Source: Hoylesella saccharolytica JCM 17484
Lineage (GTDB): Bacteria > Bacteroidota > Bacteroidia > Bacteroidales > Bacteroidaceae
DNA length: 64,000 bases
Assembly (NCBI RefSeq): GCF_000614205.1
Contig: NZ_BAKN01000003.1
Span: 98,231-162,230 of the forward strand
Direction of reading: 5' to 3'
The first letter of the stretch is position 1; each line of letters opens with the position of its first letter. Of the stretch, positions 39,591-48,575 are shown one piece after another. The position numbers and the translations under genes were made by a program. The notes beneath the pieces were generated by a model. It made no database searches. It was given only the letters and a program-made list of their open reading frames with translations, and had not been told where the DNA came from.

Positions 39591-40670
39591 TTAGCCCCAT
39601 GCAATCTCTGCCGAACCGTAGCAACGGTGATGCACTTTGTCATAAAGAACACAAAACTGACCGGGAGCAACACCCTGTATCGGCGCTTCGGCATGAACCA
39701 GATAAGCCCCTTCGCCGATAGGTTCGAGCACGGCGCGATAATGTTCGGGGGTATGTCGTATTTTGAAAGTTACCTCTAAGCTGTCGAGCGGAGCTGTAAG
39801 CAGGTGAAGGTCGTTTATAGGAAAATCTTTCTTATATGCAGTACTTGGTTCAAAGCCCTTGCTTACGTAGAGCACGTTTTGCGCCACATCTTTGTTTACA
39901 GCATACCAAGGACCGCCCCCAAAACCCAGTCCGTGACGCTGACCAATGGTATGAAACCACAATCCGCGATGCATTCCTATTTTCTTTCCCGTTTCCAACT
40001 CAAGTACCTCACCCGGATTTTCACCCAAATAACGCCATAGGTAATCATTATAATTGATTTTACCGAGAAAGCAAATACCCTGACTATCCTTGCGGCGGGC
40101 GTTGATAAGATGTTCGCGTTCGGCTATCCGGCGGACCTCTCCTTTGCGATAATGTCCAATAGGAAATAGAGCTTTTTGTAATTGCCAGTCGTATATCTGG
40201 GCAAGAAAATCGGTTTGATCTTTCACCGGGTCAGGACTTGTAACCAGCCATTTCTGCCCATTTATCCGCTCTGTTTGCGCATAATGGCCTGTAGCAATTA
40301 GGTCGTATTCGTAACCACGTTTATCGTGAAAAGCGCCAAACTTTATCAATCGGTTACACATCACGTCGGGATTGGGCGTGAACCCCGCCTTTACCTTCTC
40401 CATCGTATAGCTTGTTACCTTGTCCCAGTATTCTTTATGACAGTCGATGACATCAAGTTTACATCCAAATCGTGCAGCCACGGCCGATGCCATTTCAAGA
40501 TCTTCTTCAGAAGAACAATCCCATTCCTCACCTTCCTCCGGTCCTATCTTGATATAAAAGCAATCGGGTTGCAGCCCAAGCCTTGCCAGTTCGTACACAA
40601 CAACCGCACTATCTACCCCACCCGAAAGCAGTACAGCTATCCTTTTATCTTTCAGTTCGTTGCTATTCAT
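39591..40670 (-). CDS. mnmA: tRNA-specific 2-thiouridylase MnmA
   Basis: 359-aa enzyme that thiolates U34 of tRNA for Lys, Glu and Gln. PP-loop LLSGGVDSAV near residue 14, first catalytic Cys in NPDVMCNRLIKF, second in QGICFLG, and the C-terminal barrel PGQFCVLYD. A -7 TATCTTTG (40683-40676) sits only six bases before the ATG, so the mRNA may be leaderless or nearly so. Confidence 0.95.
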   Translation of the reverse strand: MNSNELKDKRIAVLLSGGVDSAVVVYELARLGLQPDCFYIKIGPEEGEEWDCSSEEDLEMASAVAARFGCKLDVIDCHKEYWDKVTSYTMEKVKAGFTPNPDVMCNRLIKFGAFHDKRGYEYDLIATGHYAQTERINGQKWLVTSPDPVKDQTDFLAQIYDWQLQKALFPIGHYRKGEVRRIAEREHLINARRKDSQGICFLGKINYNDYLWRYLGENPGEVLELETGKKIGMHRGLWFHTIGQRHGLGFGGGPWYAVNKDVAQNVLYVSKGFEPSTAYKKDFPINDLHLLTAPLDSLEVTFKIRHTPEHYRAVLEPIGEGAYLVHAEAPIQGVAPGQFCVLYDKVHHRCYGSAEIAWG

Positions 40671-41241
40671 ATAGGCAAAGATAGCGCAAAAAATGATTAT
40701 ACGTGGGATACTTGTATAATAAAATTGTAAAAGACCTAATTATCTGCGACTTAACACATCATTATCGTTCCATTAATTGTACCTTTGCATCTAACAAGAA
40801 ATGTTCAAAAAGGCTCTCAACAAGTGTTCTTAGTACTAGTTAACACCACCCGATTCTTGCAATCTACAGGCGGTAAATTTCGCCAACCTACACCTTTATA
40901 TCTATAAGCAAATGGTGAATAGCGGCGACCGACATCAGAATGGAAAAATGGTTGTATTGCGTACCGGATGTGACAAAAGCAGAACCGGTGTTTATCTGAA
41001 GTAGGACAAGAGCACATCTATCCTAGGACTAGACATCATCTAAAGTAGGACTAGACATAGATTGTAGTAGACCTTGTTAAGCATATCTTCAAAAACCAGA
41101 CTGAGGGGGCTTTACATCCCTACTCCATTAATCCTACTTTCGGCACTCACAAGTATAAGAATAATCAAAGGTTATGCTATAACTCTGAGGCAAAAACATC
41201 ATTTTCAGAAAACAAAATATCCAATTATACAAATCACAGAA
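40671..41241. other. Intergenic region mnmA-alkD with promoter and degenerate repeats
   Basis: About 570 bp without a supported gene. A -7 TACCTTTG is at 40780-40787. It is followed by about 200 bp with broken short frames only (a 50-codon frame ends near 41003), then a TAGGAC repeat array (41002-41065). The transcript would start some 450 bp before the alkD-like gene. Confidence 0.6.
41002..41065. repeat. TAGGAC repeat array, 22-bp spacing
   Basis: TAGGACAAGAGCACAT (41002), TAGGACTAGACATCAT (41024) and TAGGACTAGACATAG (41046) are spaced 22 and 22 bp. A degenerate TAGTAGACC follows at 41065. The core differs from the AAAAGC arrays but the period is the same. Confidence 0.65.
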
Positions 41242-41946
41242 ATGATGACTCATCACAACATTATTTGCCAACTGCAAGCGTATGGAACAGAAGAAAAACG
41301 TCAGAAACTGATGTACTTTTTTAAAACAGGTAAGAGTCAATACGGAGAAGGCGACCAATTTCTCGGCGTTACCGTACCAGAAATCCGAAAGGTAGCCAAA
41401 GTAAACAAGGATGTTTCGATGGAAGTGCTCGAACAACTGCTTTACTCGAAATGGCACGAGGTACGACTCTGCGCCCTGCTCATTCTTGTTTTACAGTTCG
41501 AGAAGGCCGACGAGGCACACCGCCAAACGCTGGTAGAATTTTATTTAGCGCATACCTCACAGATTAACAACTGGGATCTTGTAGACCTTTCAGCCTATTA
41601 CATCTTGGGTACATATCTGCTTGATAAGTCGCGCGAAAGGCTTTACCAGTTGGCAAAAAGTCCACTACTCTGGGATAATCGCATCGCCATCGTATCGACC
41701 TATGCTTTTATCCGCAAAGGCGACTTAGATGATACCTATGCACTTTCCACCCAACTGATGCATCATCCGCACGATTTGATGCATAAAGCTGTAGGTTGGA
41801 TGTTGCGCGAGGCGGGTAAAAAAGACGGTGAACGGCTGTACAAATACATTGACAAGTATGGCAAAGAAATGCCACGCACCATGCTGCGTTACGCCATCGA
41901 GAAGTTTCCTGCTGATATAAGACAACGCCTAATGCGAAGAGATTAA
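41242..41946 (+). CDS. AlkD-like DNA alkylation repair protein
   Basis: 234 aa, built of helical HEAT-like repeats, the fold of AlkD/AlkC glycosylases that remove alkylated purines. Typical segments are GEGDQFLGVTVPEIRKVAK, SKWHEVRLCALLIL, NNWDLVDLSAYYILG and IVSTYAFIRKGD. I chose the start at 41242 (MMTHHNIICQL), since this gives the usual length and upstream codons look non-coding. Confidence 0.9.
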   Translation: MMTHHNIICQLQAYGTEEKRQKLMYFFKTGKSQYGEGDQFLGVTVPEIRKVAKVNKDVSMEVLEQLLYSKWHEVRLCALLILVLQFEKADEAHRQTLVEFYLAHTSQINNWDLVDLSAYYILGTYLLDKSRERLYQLAKSPLLWDNRIAIVSTYAFIRKGDLDDTYALSTQLMHHPHDLMHKAVGWMLREAGKKDGERLYKYIDKYGKEMPRTMLRYAIEKFPADIRQRLMRRD

Positions 41947-41976
41947 ACAAATGGATAACAAAAGAAAATAAACCAT

Positions 41977-44546
41977 ATGAAAAGATTATTCGTCTTACAA
42001 ATTCTTATTTTAGGGCTTTACGGCATCAAGGCGGCTGAGGTAACGCCCCTATACAGCATTCAGGGCAAAGATTCTACTTGTCAGATTTTTATTTATTCAC
42101 CGGGCGAAAGTTCCGGTCTACACCTTGCTTACAAAGGGCAAGATGCCGATTGGCACGATGTCGGTCAACTATGTACCTCTGATTATTCACGCTGGGGAAG
42201 CGAAAAACGAATGTATGCACCCTATGTAGTTCATGCCAGCGATGGCACTTGGCGGGCCATCTGGGCAGTAAACAACTATGCCCCTTGTTTCGCCGTGGCT
42301 TATAGTGAAGATTTGGTAACGTGGCGTCCGCAAGACTATCCGCGTCTATCAGTGGGTGGATGTAAAGAAACGGTTATGTTTCAGATGCCAAACGGCATGT
42401 TCGACATTTACCTACGTACCAAAAGTGGCATTCGTTATGTGCAGGCATCCAACGACTTTCGGCACTTCAAAGAGGCCGAAGAAGCCGCAGCCTTAGTTGA
42501 TGCAGCATGGGTAAAAGATACGGTTTACGTTTCAGGAAGGCCCTATGCGGGTAATCTTTTCGATGTTCCGAAGGTTCATTTGCAATACATACGCAATTAC
42601 TTTTCCGCTTTAAAAGCCGACGCCGAATTAAGTAGCGAGCGCATGACTAAAGACACAGAACGATTTAAAGACCTCTCTCCTACTGTTTCGGCAACTCTTA
42701 TAGTAAATACTCAAAAAGAGAAAGCGATCAGCGATAAATTGATTGGCGTGTTTTTTGAAGACATCAGCTATGCTGCCGATGGAGGTATCTATGCCGAATT
42801 GGTGCAAAATCGCGACTTTGAATACTCATCAAAAGATCGCACCGAATGGAAGGCTACAACCGCTTGGCAGTCTGCAAAGCCTTTGATTATAGCTTCCGAG
42901 CAGCCACTTAGTAAAAGTAATCCGCATTATGTAGTGCTTTCTCAAGATACGCTTGTGAATAATGGATGGGACGGTATAGCCATAAAACCCGGAGAAAAGT
43001 ACGACTTTTCTTTCTTCGTGCGTAATCTTGACGTGGCTAAAAAGACTTTTCAGATTACATTAATCGCAGAAAACGGTGATGTTATTGCTTCGCAACAGAT
43101 TAAAACAGAAGGACAAATTTGGGAAAAATACACCGCCACTCTCATCACAAAAGTTCCCAAAAAATTATCCACCTATACAGATTTCATGAATTGCCGTCTT
43201 GCCATTATACCATTCAAAAAAGGCTCTTCGGCAGTCGATATGATTTCTCTCTTCCCACAAAACACTTTCAAAGGGCGTAAAAACGGTTTGCGGAAAGACC
43301 TTGCACAAGTTATTGCCGATCTTCATCCGAAGTTCGTTCGTTTTCCGGGAGCTGCGCCACACATGGTGATGGAATAGATAATATCTACCACTGGTACCAT
43401 ACCATAGGCGAATTACACAACCGAATACCTGACCGTAACATTTGGGGATATCATCAAACGCGCGGATTAGGCTTTTATGAGTACTTCCAATTCTGTGAAG
43501 ATATAGGTGCAGAACCCTTTCCCGTATTGGCTGCAGGCATTCCATGTCAAAACTCCGGAGCTGATAGAAACGGTATCGGAGGACAACAATGCGGTATCGA
43601 TATGAAAGATATGCCCACTTATATCGAAGAACTTTTTAATCTTATCGAATGGGCTAACGGTGACGCTGCAACGAATAAATGGGCCAAAATGAGAGCCGAA
43701 GCAGGACATCCGGCTCCTTTTCACCTAAAATATATAGGGGTTGGAAATGAAGATTTAATTTCGACAACCTTTAAAGAACGCTATCTAATGATATGCAAGG
43801 CAATTAAAGAAAAATATCCGGAAATAGTTATTTGCGGTACGGCAGGACCTTTTCACACGCCTTCTTCAGATTATATTGAGGGTTGGGAGATAGCCAATGC
43901 CAATCGGTCTATCATTGATATGATAGACGAACACTATTATGAAAGTACGGGATGGTTTATCAATCACACTGATTATTATGACCAATACGACCGTAAGGGG
44001 GCTAAGGTATATCTCGGTGAATATGCGGCCAGCACACAAGCACGACGCAGTAATGTGGAAACGGCTCTTGCGGAAGCTGTGTACCTCTGTCATATCGAGC
44101 GTAACGGAGATATTGTGGAAATGGCTTCTTACGCCCCACTATTGGCAAAAGACAACCACCGCAATTGGGATCCGAACCTGATTTACTTTACCAATACTGA
44201 TATCCAAACAACTCCCAGTTACGAAACACAACGCATTTTTTCGCTATATGGCGGTGATCGGTATATCGAAACGTCGGTAAATATTGATGAAAGGCTAAGA
44301 AATCGCGTTGCTGTAAGTGTTGTACGCGATAGTAAGTCGGGCAAAACTCACCTAAAAATGGTGAATGCCCTGCCTCGAGAATTAAAACTTGACATACGCG
44401 GTTTACAACTTCCAGCAACTGTTACAGTAGAAGGCTTTATGGGAAATCCTGATGACCAGAACTTAAAAGTAAAAGTAAGTTCACTCCCAATCAATGGTTC
44501 TATCCTTACACTTCCACCTTATTCGCTGAACGCAATAACCCTTTAA
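41977..44546 (+). CDS. Alpha-L-arabinofuranosidase (GH51) with N-terminal extra domain, 1-nt frame break
   Basis: Exported glycosidase, 856 aa after correction. Signal peptide MKRLFVLQILILGLYGIKA; about 190 residues that look like a GH43-type propeller piece (RMYAPYVVHASDGTW, VAYSEDLVTWRP); a carbohydrate-binding-like beta domain; then the GH51 barrel with acid/base Glu in GVGNEDL and nucleophile Glu in LGEYAAS, and a C-terminal beta domain ending PPYSLNAITL. The frame breaks at 43349-43351: one more G gives FPGGCATHGDGIDN. It releases arabinose from plant polysaccharides. No susC/susD gene is adjacent. Confidence 0.9.
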
Positions 44547-44583
44547 AAAACTATTTTGCCAATACACTCGGCTTATTCACAAT

Positions 44584-44627
44584 AAGAAGAGGAGATGAAA
44601 AGAACTTGTCTTTCATCTCCTCTTCTT
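44584..44627. terminator. Bidirectional terminator between GH51 and ferritin genes
   Basis: Perfect 17-bp arms (44584-44600 and 44611-44627; AAGAAGAGGAGATGAAA and complement) around a 10-nt loop, between converging genes. Confidence 0.85.
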
Positions 44628-44650
44628 GATAAAGGTGGTATATTTTTGCT

Positions 44651-45163
44651 TTATACCAACGGGCTGGCTTCCTTATAAGCCCTTGAACCGAGCTCTTTGT
44701 CAATCATATAAATACCATATCCGTTATCTTTTATCATTTTCAGGTTGTCAATAATGGTCTTTACAGTCTCTTCTTCTTCAACCTGTTCATCGATAAACCA
44801 TTTCAGCATACTTTGCGTTGCATAGTCGTTCTCTTCTGATGTTAGAGCGAACAACTTGTTAATCGATTCAGTAATTGTCTGTTCATACCTAAGCGAGCTC
44901 TCAAAAACATTGAGAATAGACTCCCATTGGGTAGGAACAGCCTCAATGGGACGCAGTGCAACTTTTCCACTACGAGAGATAACATAGTTAAAAAGAATTT
45001 TGGCATGGTCTTGTTCTTCTTTAAACTGTACTTCAAACCATTTTCCCATGCCCGGCTGTCCCTCAGCATGACAATAGGCAGCCATTGATAAATAAAGATA
45101 AGCCGACCACATTTCGGCATTAATTTGGGCGTTCAGTGCCTCTTCAATTTTCTTCTTCAGCAT
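44651..45163 (-). CDS. ftnA: Ferritin
   Basis: 170-aa iron-storage subunit of a 24-mer cage. Four-helix bundle with ferroxidase ligands in NAQINAEMWSAYLYLSMAAYC, VQFKEEQDHAKIL and the later WFIDEQVEEEE. It oxidises and stores iron in the cytosol. It lies 22 bp after the HlyD-like gene on the same strand, but a separate promoter is likely. Confidence 0.95.
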   Translation of the reverse strand: MLKKKIEEALNAQINAEMWSAYLYLSMAAYCHAEGQPGMGKWFEVQFKEEQDHAKILFNYVISRSGKVALRPIEAVPTQWESILNVFESSLRYEQTITESINKLFALTSEENDYATQSMLKWFIDEQVEEEETVKTIIDNLKMIKDNGYGIYMIDKELGSRAYKEASPLV

Positions 45164-45185
45164 AATATTTTCGTATTAAAACACA

Positions 45186-46109
45186 TTATTTCACTATCAG
45201 TTGCATTCCTTCTCTCAATCCATCAACCTTTAAAATTGGACGTACCTGCATTTCCCATGCTTCTATATCCTGTTTGTCTTTAGAGAAGCGACTGTCTGAT
45301 TGAGTTGGAGATGTATATGCCTTTACACACGACACGCGCATGGGAATATACAAGCTAAACGGCTGACAAAAGATGCGCAGGGTATCACCTTCACGAAATT
45401 GGGCGCTTTGTGCCTTATCAAGAATAAAAGTTCCCCAAACATTTTCAAGCAAAGCAATATCCATTAAAGTTTTATCGGCTCTCAGTTGCTCTCCTTTTCT
45501 TACGTAAATCTTACTCACTTCACCTTCTACTTTGGCAATAACAGCTATCTCGCCAGATACATTTTTCTTATTCTTACTCAATAAACTGTTACGTGCAATT
45601 GCTACATATTCTTTCTTTGCAGCCACCTCTTGCGCTTGTAACGCCTTATAATCGGTAAAAGCATTATCACGCAAAAGCATCGGTATTCTACCGCTTTTAT
45701 ATTTTCTCTGTATGTTATTGTAAGTCTGTCGGGCTTGTTCTACTGCCACTTTAGATTGCTGCCAAAAGCTGTACGCACGGTCAACCTCTTTAATACCTGT
45801 ATTGCCCGGATGCACAGCAGACGCTATCAATTCAAGTATGTCGTCTTTATTCTTTAGCGTATCTTTGGTCATCAATAGTGCAAGCGTATCGCCCAGTTCC
45901 ACATAATCACCTTCTTTTACCCTCAATTCGAGCAGCTGACCGTTTTGTAGGGTCGAAACAGCATACTGTGAAACCTCTATTTGCCCCTTAATTAGAGGCC
46001 GAAAATAATATTGACACCCGGTAAAAAGGCTTCCAATTGCACATAAACCCCATAGGGTAACAAGCCTACTGCTACCTTTTATTGGGTTTCTATGTGCAAT
46101 TCTGAGCAT
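45186..46109 (-). CDS. HlyD-like periplasmic adaptor lipoprotein
   Basis: 307 aa with a lipobox (SLFTGC) after a basic N-terminus. The mature part has a biotinyl/lipoyl-like half (GQLLELRVKEGDYVELGDTL), a helical hairpin and the second half (VEGEVSKIYVRKGEQLRADKTL), then a barrel domain. This is the plan of membrane-fusion adaptors of efflux or secretion systems. No transporter or TolC gene is adjacent, so its partner is elsewhere. It follows the coiled-coil gene by 18 bp. Confidence 0.8.
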   Translation of the reverse strand: MLRIAHRNPIKGSSRLVTLWGLCAIGSLFTGCQYYFRPLIKGQIEVSQYAVSTLQNGQLLELRVKEGDYVELGDTLALLMTKDTLKNKDDILELIASAVHPGNTGIKEVDRAYSFWQQSKVAVEQARQTYNNIQRKYKSGRIPMLLRDNAFTDYKALQAQEVAAKKEYVAIARNSLLSKNKKNVSGEIAVIAKVEGEVSKIYVRKGEQLRADKTLMDIALLENVWGTFILDKAQSAQFREGDTLRIFCQPFSLYIPMRVSCVKAYTSPTQSDSRFSKDKQDIEAWEMQVRPILKVDGLREGMQLIVK

Positions 46110-46127
46110 TCTAAACTATAAAAGTTA

Positions 46128-47003
46128 TCATTTAAATGTTACATTCTTTGACCCAATCATATTACCATCGGCAAAGATACTTACCTGATATGTGCCTGCT
46201 ACTAATACCTGTGATACATTCCAATACAAAGTAACGGGGGTTTCCTCACCATTGTACTCAATGGTTTTCTTCATTGTATATTGCAGCGTTCGGTTTTCAT
46301 AACTGAACGAACCGTTACCATTGAGTAAGCCGCCTGTAGGGGTTTGTATGCGCACATACACATCTTTCATTCCACCAGCTGCGGTTACGTTTCTGGTAAT
46401 ACTGAAACTAACCTGAATGGTTGTGGCTTTATCAATATGATCTGACGCCTTTCCGCGCCTATTCTTGGCTGTCATTGTTATCCCTGTAGCATCCAATTGG
46501 GCAGCAATGGCCACCTTTTGCGAGAGCGATTGTTTCTCGGTGCTTAATCCGGCAATCTGACGTGTAGCCTCTTCATACTGTCCCTTTACACGGGTATTTT
46601 CTTGTGTCAGGCTCTGATTTAGACGATTCAACGAGTCAATCTCCAATACATAGCTACGCAACACCGCACGCACGGTGGCCAATTCTTTTTTCAAACGGGT
46701 AATTTCACGTGCATCTGTGCTCTTCACTCGTCGCAATTCTTCCAACAGCTGCTGGGTTCTTTCTTGTTCGGCTGTGAGTTGTGCCACGATGGAATCGTTG
46801 TTTATCTGCGTTTTCATTTCGCTATATTGATTAGCAAATTGCTGATACTCGTTCTCCATCTCCTTCTTATCTAGCTCTGCCAGCTCTTTAATAGCCGCAT
46901 TTTCTTCTTTTTGTTTGTTCAGACTTACAGCCAAATAAGCTATCCCTCCAATAAGAAGCAAGCCCAAAACAACTACCGGTATTAAAATTTTCTTATTCAT
47001 CAA
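46128..47003 (-). CDS. Membrane-anchored coiled-coil protein
   Basis: 291 aa. One N-terminal transmembrane helix (IPVVVLGLLLIGGIAYLAV), a long coiled coil to about residue 165 and a C-terminal beta domain (IQVSFSITRNVTAAGG to GNMIGSKNVTFK). Similar hypothetical proteins occur in Bacteroidales. The role is unknown; operon position suggests it works with the HlyD-like adaptor in the envelope. Confidence 0.75.
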   Translation of the reverse strand: MMNKKILIPVVVLGLLLIGGIAYLAVSLNKQKEENAAIKELAELDKKEMENEYQQFANQYSEMKTQINNDSIVAQLTAEQERTQQLLEELRRVKSTDAREITRLKKELATVRAVLRSYVLEIDSLNRLNQSLTQENTRVKGQYEEATRQIAGLSTEKQSLSQKVAIAAQLDATGITMTAKNRRGKASDHIDKATTIQVSFSITRNVTAAGGMKDVYVRIQTPTGGLLNGNGSFSYENRTLQYTMKKTIEYNGEETPVTLYWNVSQVLVAGTYQVSIFADGNMIGSKNVTFK

Positions 47004-47121
47004 GTTATTGGATTTTATTTTGATATTGTTTGCAAATTTATATATTTCTTACTAAACAACAAAGAAATACACCCCAATGGGGCATTTTATTGATGATAGC
47101 ACCTACCCTATGGCCATTTTT

Positions 47122-47457
47122 TTAGAATTCGGAAACATCTTCGTTCATAAAATCCCAATGACATTTTTTCATATCAACACAACCATTTTTCTTAAAAATA
47201 ACTCCTTCTTGCATTAACAAGATGCGCTGTTGAAACCAATGCGGAGCAGGTCTTCCTTGACTGTTAACCACCCGATGAAATGGAAGTTTTTCTGAAGAAG
47301 ATGCACAACTTAATACCCTACCCACCATTCTTGCATATTGAGAATAACCGGATAAGGTGGCAATTTGTCCGTAAGTAATTACCTTTCCATATGGAATAGC
47401 ACTTACAATGTTATAAACATCTCGTTCAAACAAATCTTTATCAATAGCCATTCGCAT
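47122..47457 (-). CDS. Alkyltransferase-like protein (MGMT fold, no active Cys)
   Basis: 111-aa protein of the O6-methylguanine-DNA methyltransferase fold: IPYGKVITYGQIATLSGY, ARMVGRVLS, and LPFHRVVNSQGRPAP. The catalytic PCHR motif reads PFHR, so the methyl-accepting cysteine is absent. This is the state of alkyltransferase-like (ATL) proteins, which flag alkylated guanine for excision repair. Length also fits ATL. It lies 118 bp upstream of the coiled-coil gene. Confidence 0.88.
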   Translation of the reverse strand: MRMAIDKDLFERDVYNIVSAIPYGKVITYGQIATLSGYSQYARMVGRVLSCASSSEKLPFHRVVNSQGRPAPHWFQQRILLMQEGVIFKKNGCVDMKKCHWDFMNEDVSEF

Positions 47458-47821
47458 TTGTTATCTATATATTAAAAACGCATCATTGTTTATTTTATTG
47501 GTTTATATGTCAAAAATCTTTATCACAGCATACAAGTTTTTTGTTGTTTTCAACGTCGTTTTTATTGAGATTGAACCGTCTTTTATTTCTATACCTCAAA
47601 AAATGCGATTGTTATTATTTCTCTCCTAAAAACAACAGATTGTTACTTTTACAATCGTTAAAAACATGCACGCCACTTCACGAGAAGGTCAATCGAAGCC
47701 ATCCATAACTCTTCAGTTCACAAATTCGCACGTATTTTGCGAGTTGATTTGTTATTGATAATCAAATACTTGCATTTTTATACATTCATTTTACCTTCGT
47801 TTTTATCACTTTTTTGCCTCT

Positions 47822-47931
47822 AAAACCATGCTTTTCATTCTCCAAAAGCTATGCTTTCGGTATGCAAAACGTATGCTTTTGCACCCTAAAAGCTATTCTT
47901 TCATAACCCAAAAGCTATCCTTTTAGACATC
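47822..47931. repeat. 22-bp-period repeat array C (5 units)
   Basis: Units start at 47822, 47844, 47866, 47888 and 47910, exactly 22 bp apart. Cores: AAAACCATGCTTTTCA, AAAAGCTATGCTTTCG, AAAACGTATGCTTTTG, AAAAGCTATTCTTTCA, AAAAGCTATCCTTTTA, each followed by six bases unrelated between units. It is the most regular of the three arrays. Confidence 0.88.
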
Positions 47932-48223
47932 AAATATCATTTTTTGACAAATAAAAGAAAAGTTTTTTCGCTAGATTGAAATGTTAAAGTGTAAATATAA
48001 ACGAAAACATATGCACCATTAAAGCTGTTAAAAAACTTACAATTTGTTACTTTTAAGTAAAGAGATAAACAAAGAAAGATAGGAGAAAAGATACAGAAGA
48101 AACCTACTTTAATTTATTATAAAACGACATCTATAAATGAGCATTTAATTAGACATAGAGACATTCTATCCAACTCTTTTTTTATTTTTAAGAAAAATCA
48201 ACAACACATTAAAATATAATCTC

Positions 48224-48231
48224 TATATTTG
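48224..48231 (+). promoter_or_regulatory. -7 element of the DUF4492-cydAB operon
   Basis: TATATTTG, 22 bp before the ATG. No good -33 element, which would fit activator-dependent control of the oxidase. Confidence 0.5.
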
Positions 48232-48253
48232 CAATTGAAAATATTACAAAACA

Positions 48254-48478
48254 TTGATGAATAAGAATAGTTTTTTATATCGCACTTTTGACCTTTATTA
48301 TGACGGCTTTCGCAGCATGACGCTGGGAAAAAAGCTTTGGATGATAATTATTATAAAGCTTTTTATTATGTTTGCCATCCTCAAAGTATTCTTCTTTCCT
48401 AACTTTTTAAAAAGCAATGCACCCCAAGGTGGTGAAGCTGAGTATGTTTCTAAAACATTGATGGAAAGAGTAAAATAA
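48254..48478 (+). CDS. DUF4492 small membrane protein
   Basis: 74 aa with one transmembrane helix (KLWMIIIIKLFIMFAILKVFFF). It lies 97 bp before cydA, the position of DUF4492 proteins in Bacteroidales and Epsilonproteobacteria, so it is probably an accessory subunit or assembly factor of the bd oxidase. That role is inferred from context. Confidence 0.88.
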   Translation: MMNKNSFLYRTFDLYYDGFRSMTLGKKLWMIIIIKLFIMFAILKVFFFPNFLKSNAPQGGEAEYVSKTLMERVK

Positions 48479-48575
48479 ATCTTAGAAAATCTTTATACAG
48501 CTTTTCATATTCCAACAAATACCCGTTATCTATTGATATTAATTCTATTATTTTATAGTACTTAACTAATAAAGT

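Larger units (their letters stand above)
47458..48253. other. Intergenic region with 22-bp array C
   Basis: About 800 bp between the divergent ATL and DUF4492-cydAB genes, AT-rich, with no supported gene. It contains the array at 47822-47931 and a -7 TATATTTG at 48224-48231 for DUF4492. Confidence 0.7.

Noticed and set aside
40817..41017. Small gene between mnmA and the alkD-like gene
   Set aside because: Neither strand gives a protein with recognisable features; frames are short and interrupted.
47822..47931. 22-bp arrays as CRISPR arrays
   Set aside because: The variable part is only 6 bp, cores are imperfect and palindromic, and no cas gene is present. Spacers of about 30 bp would be expected.
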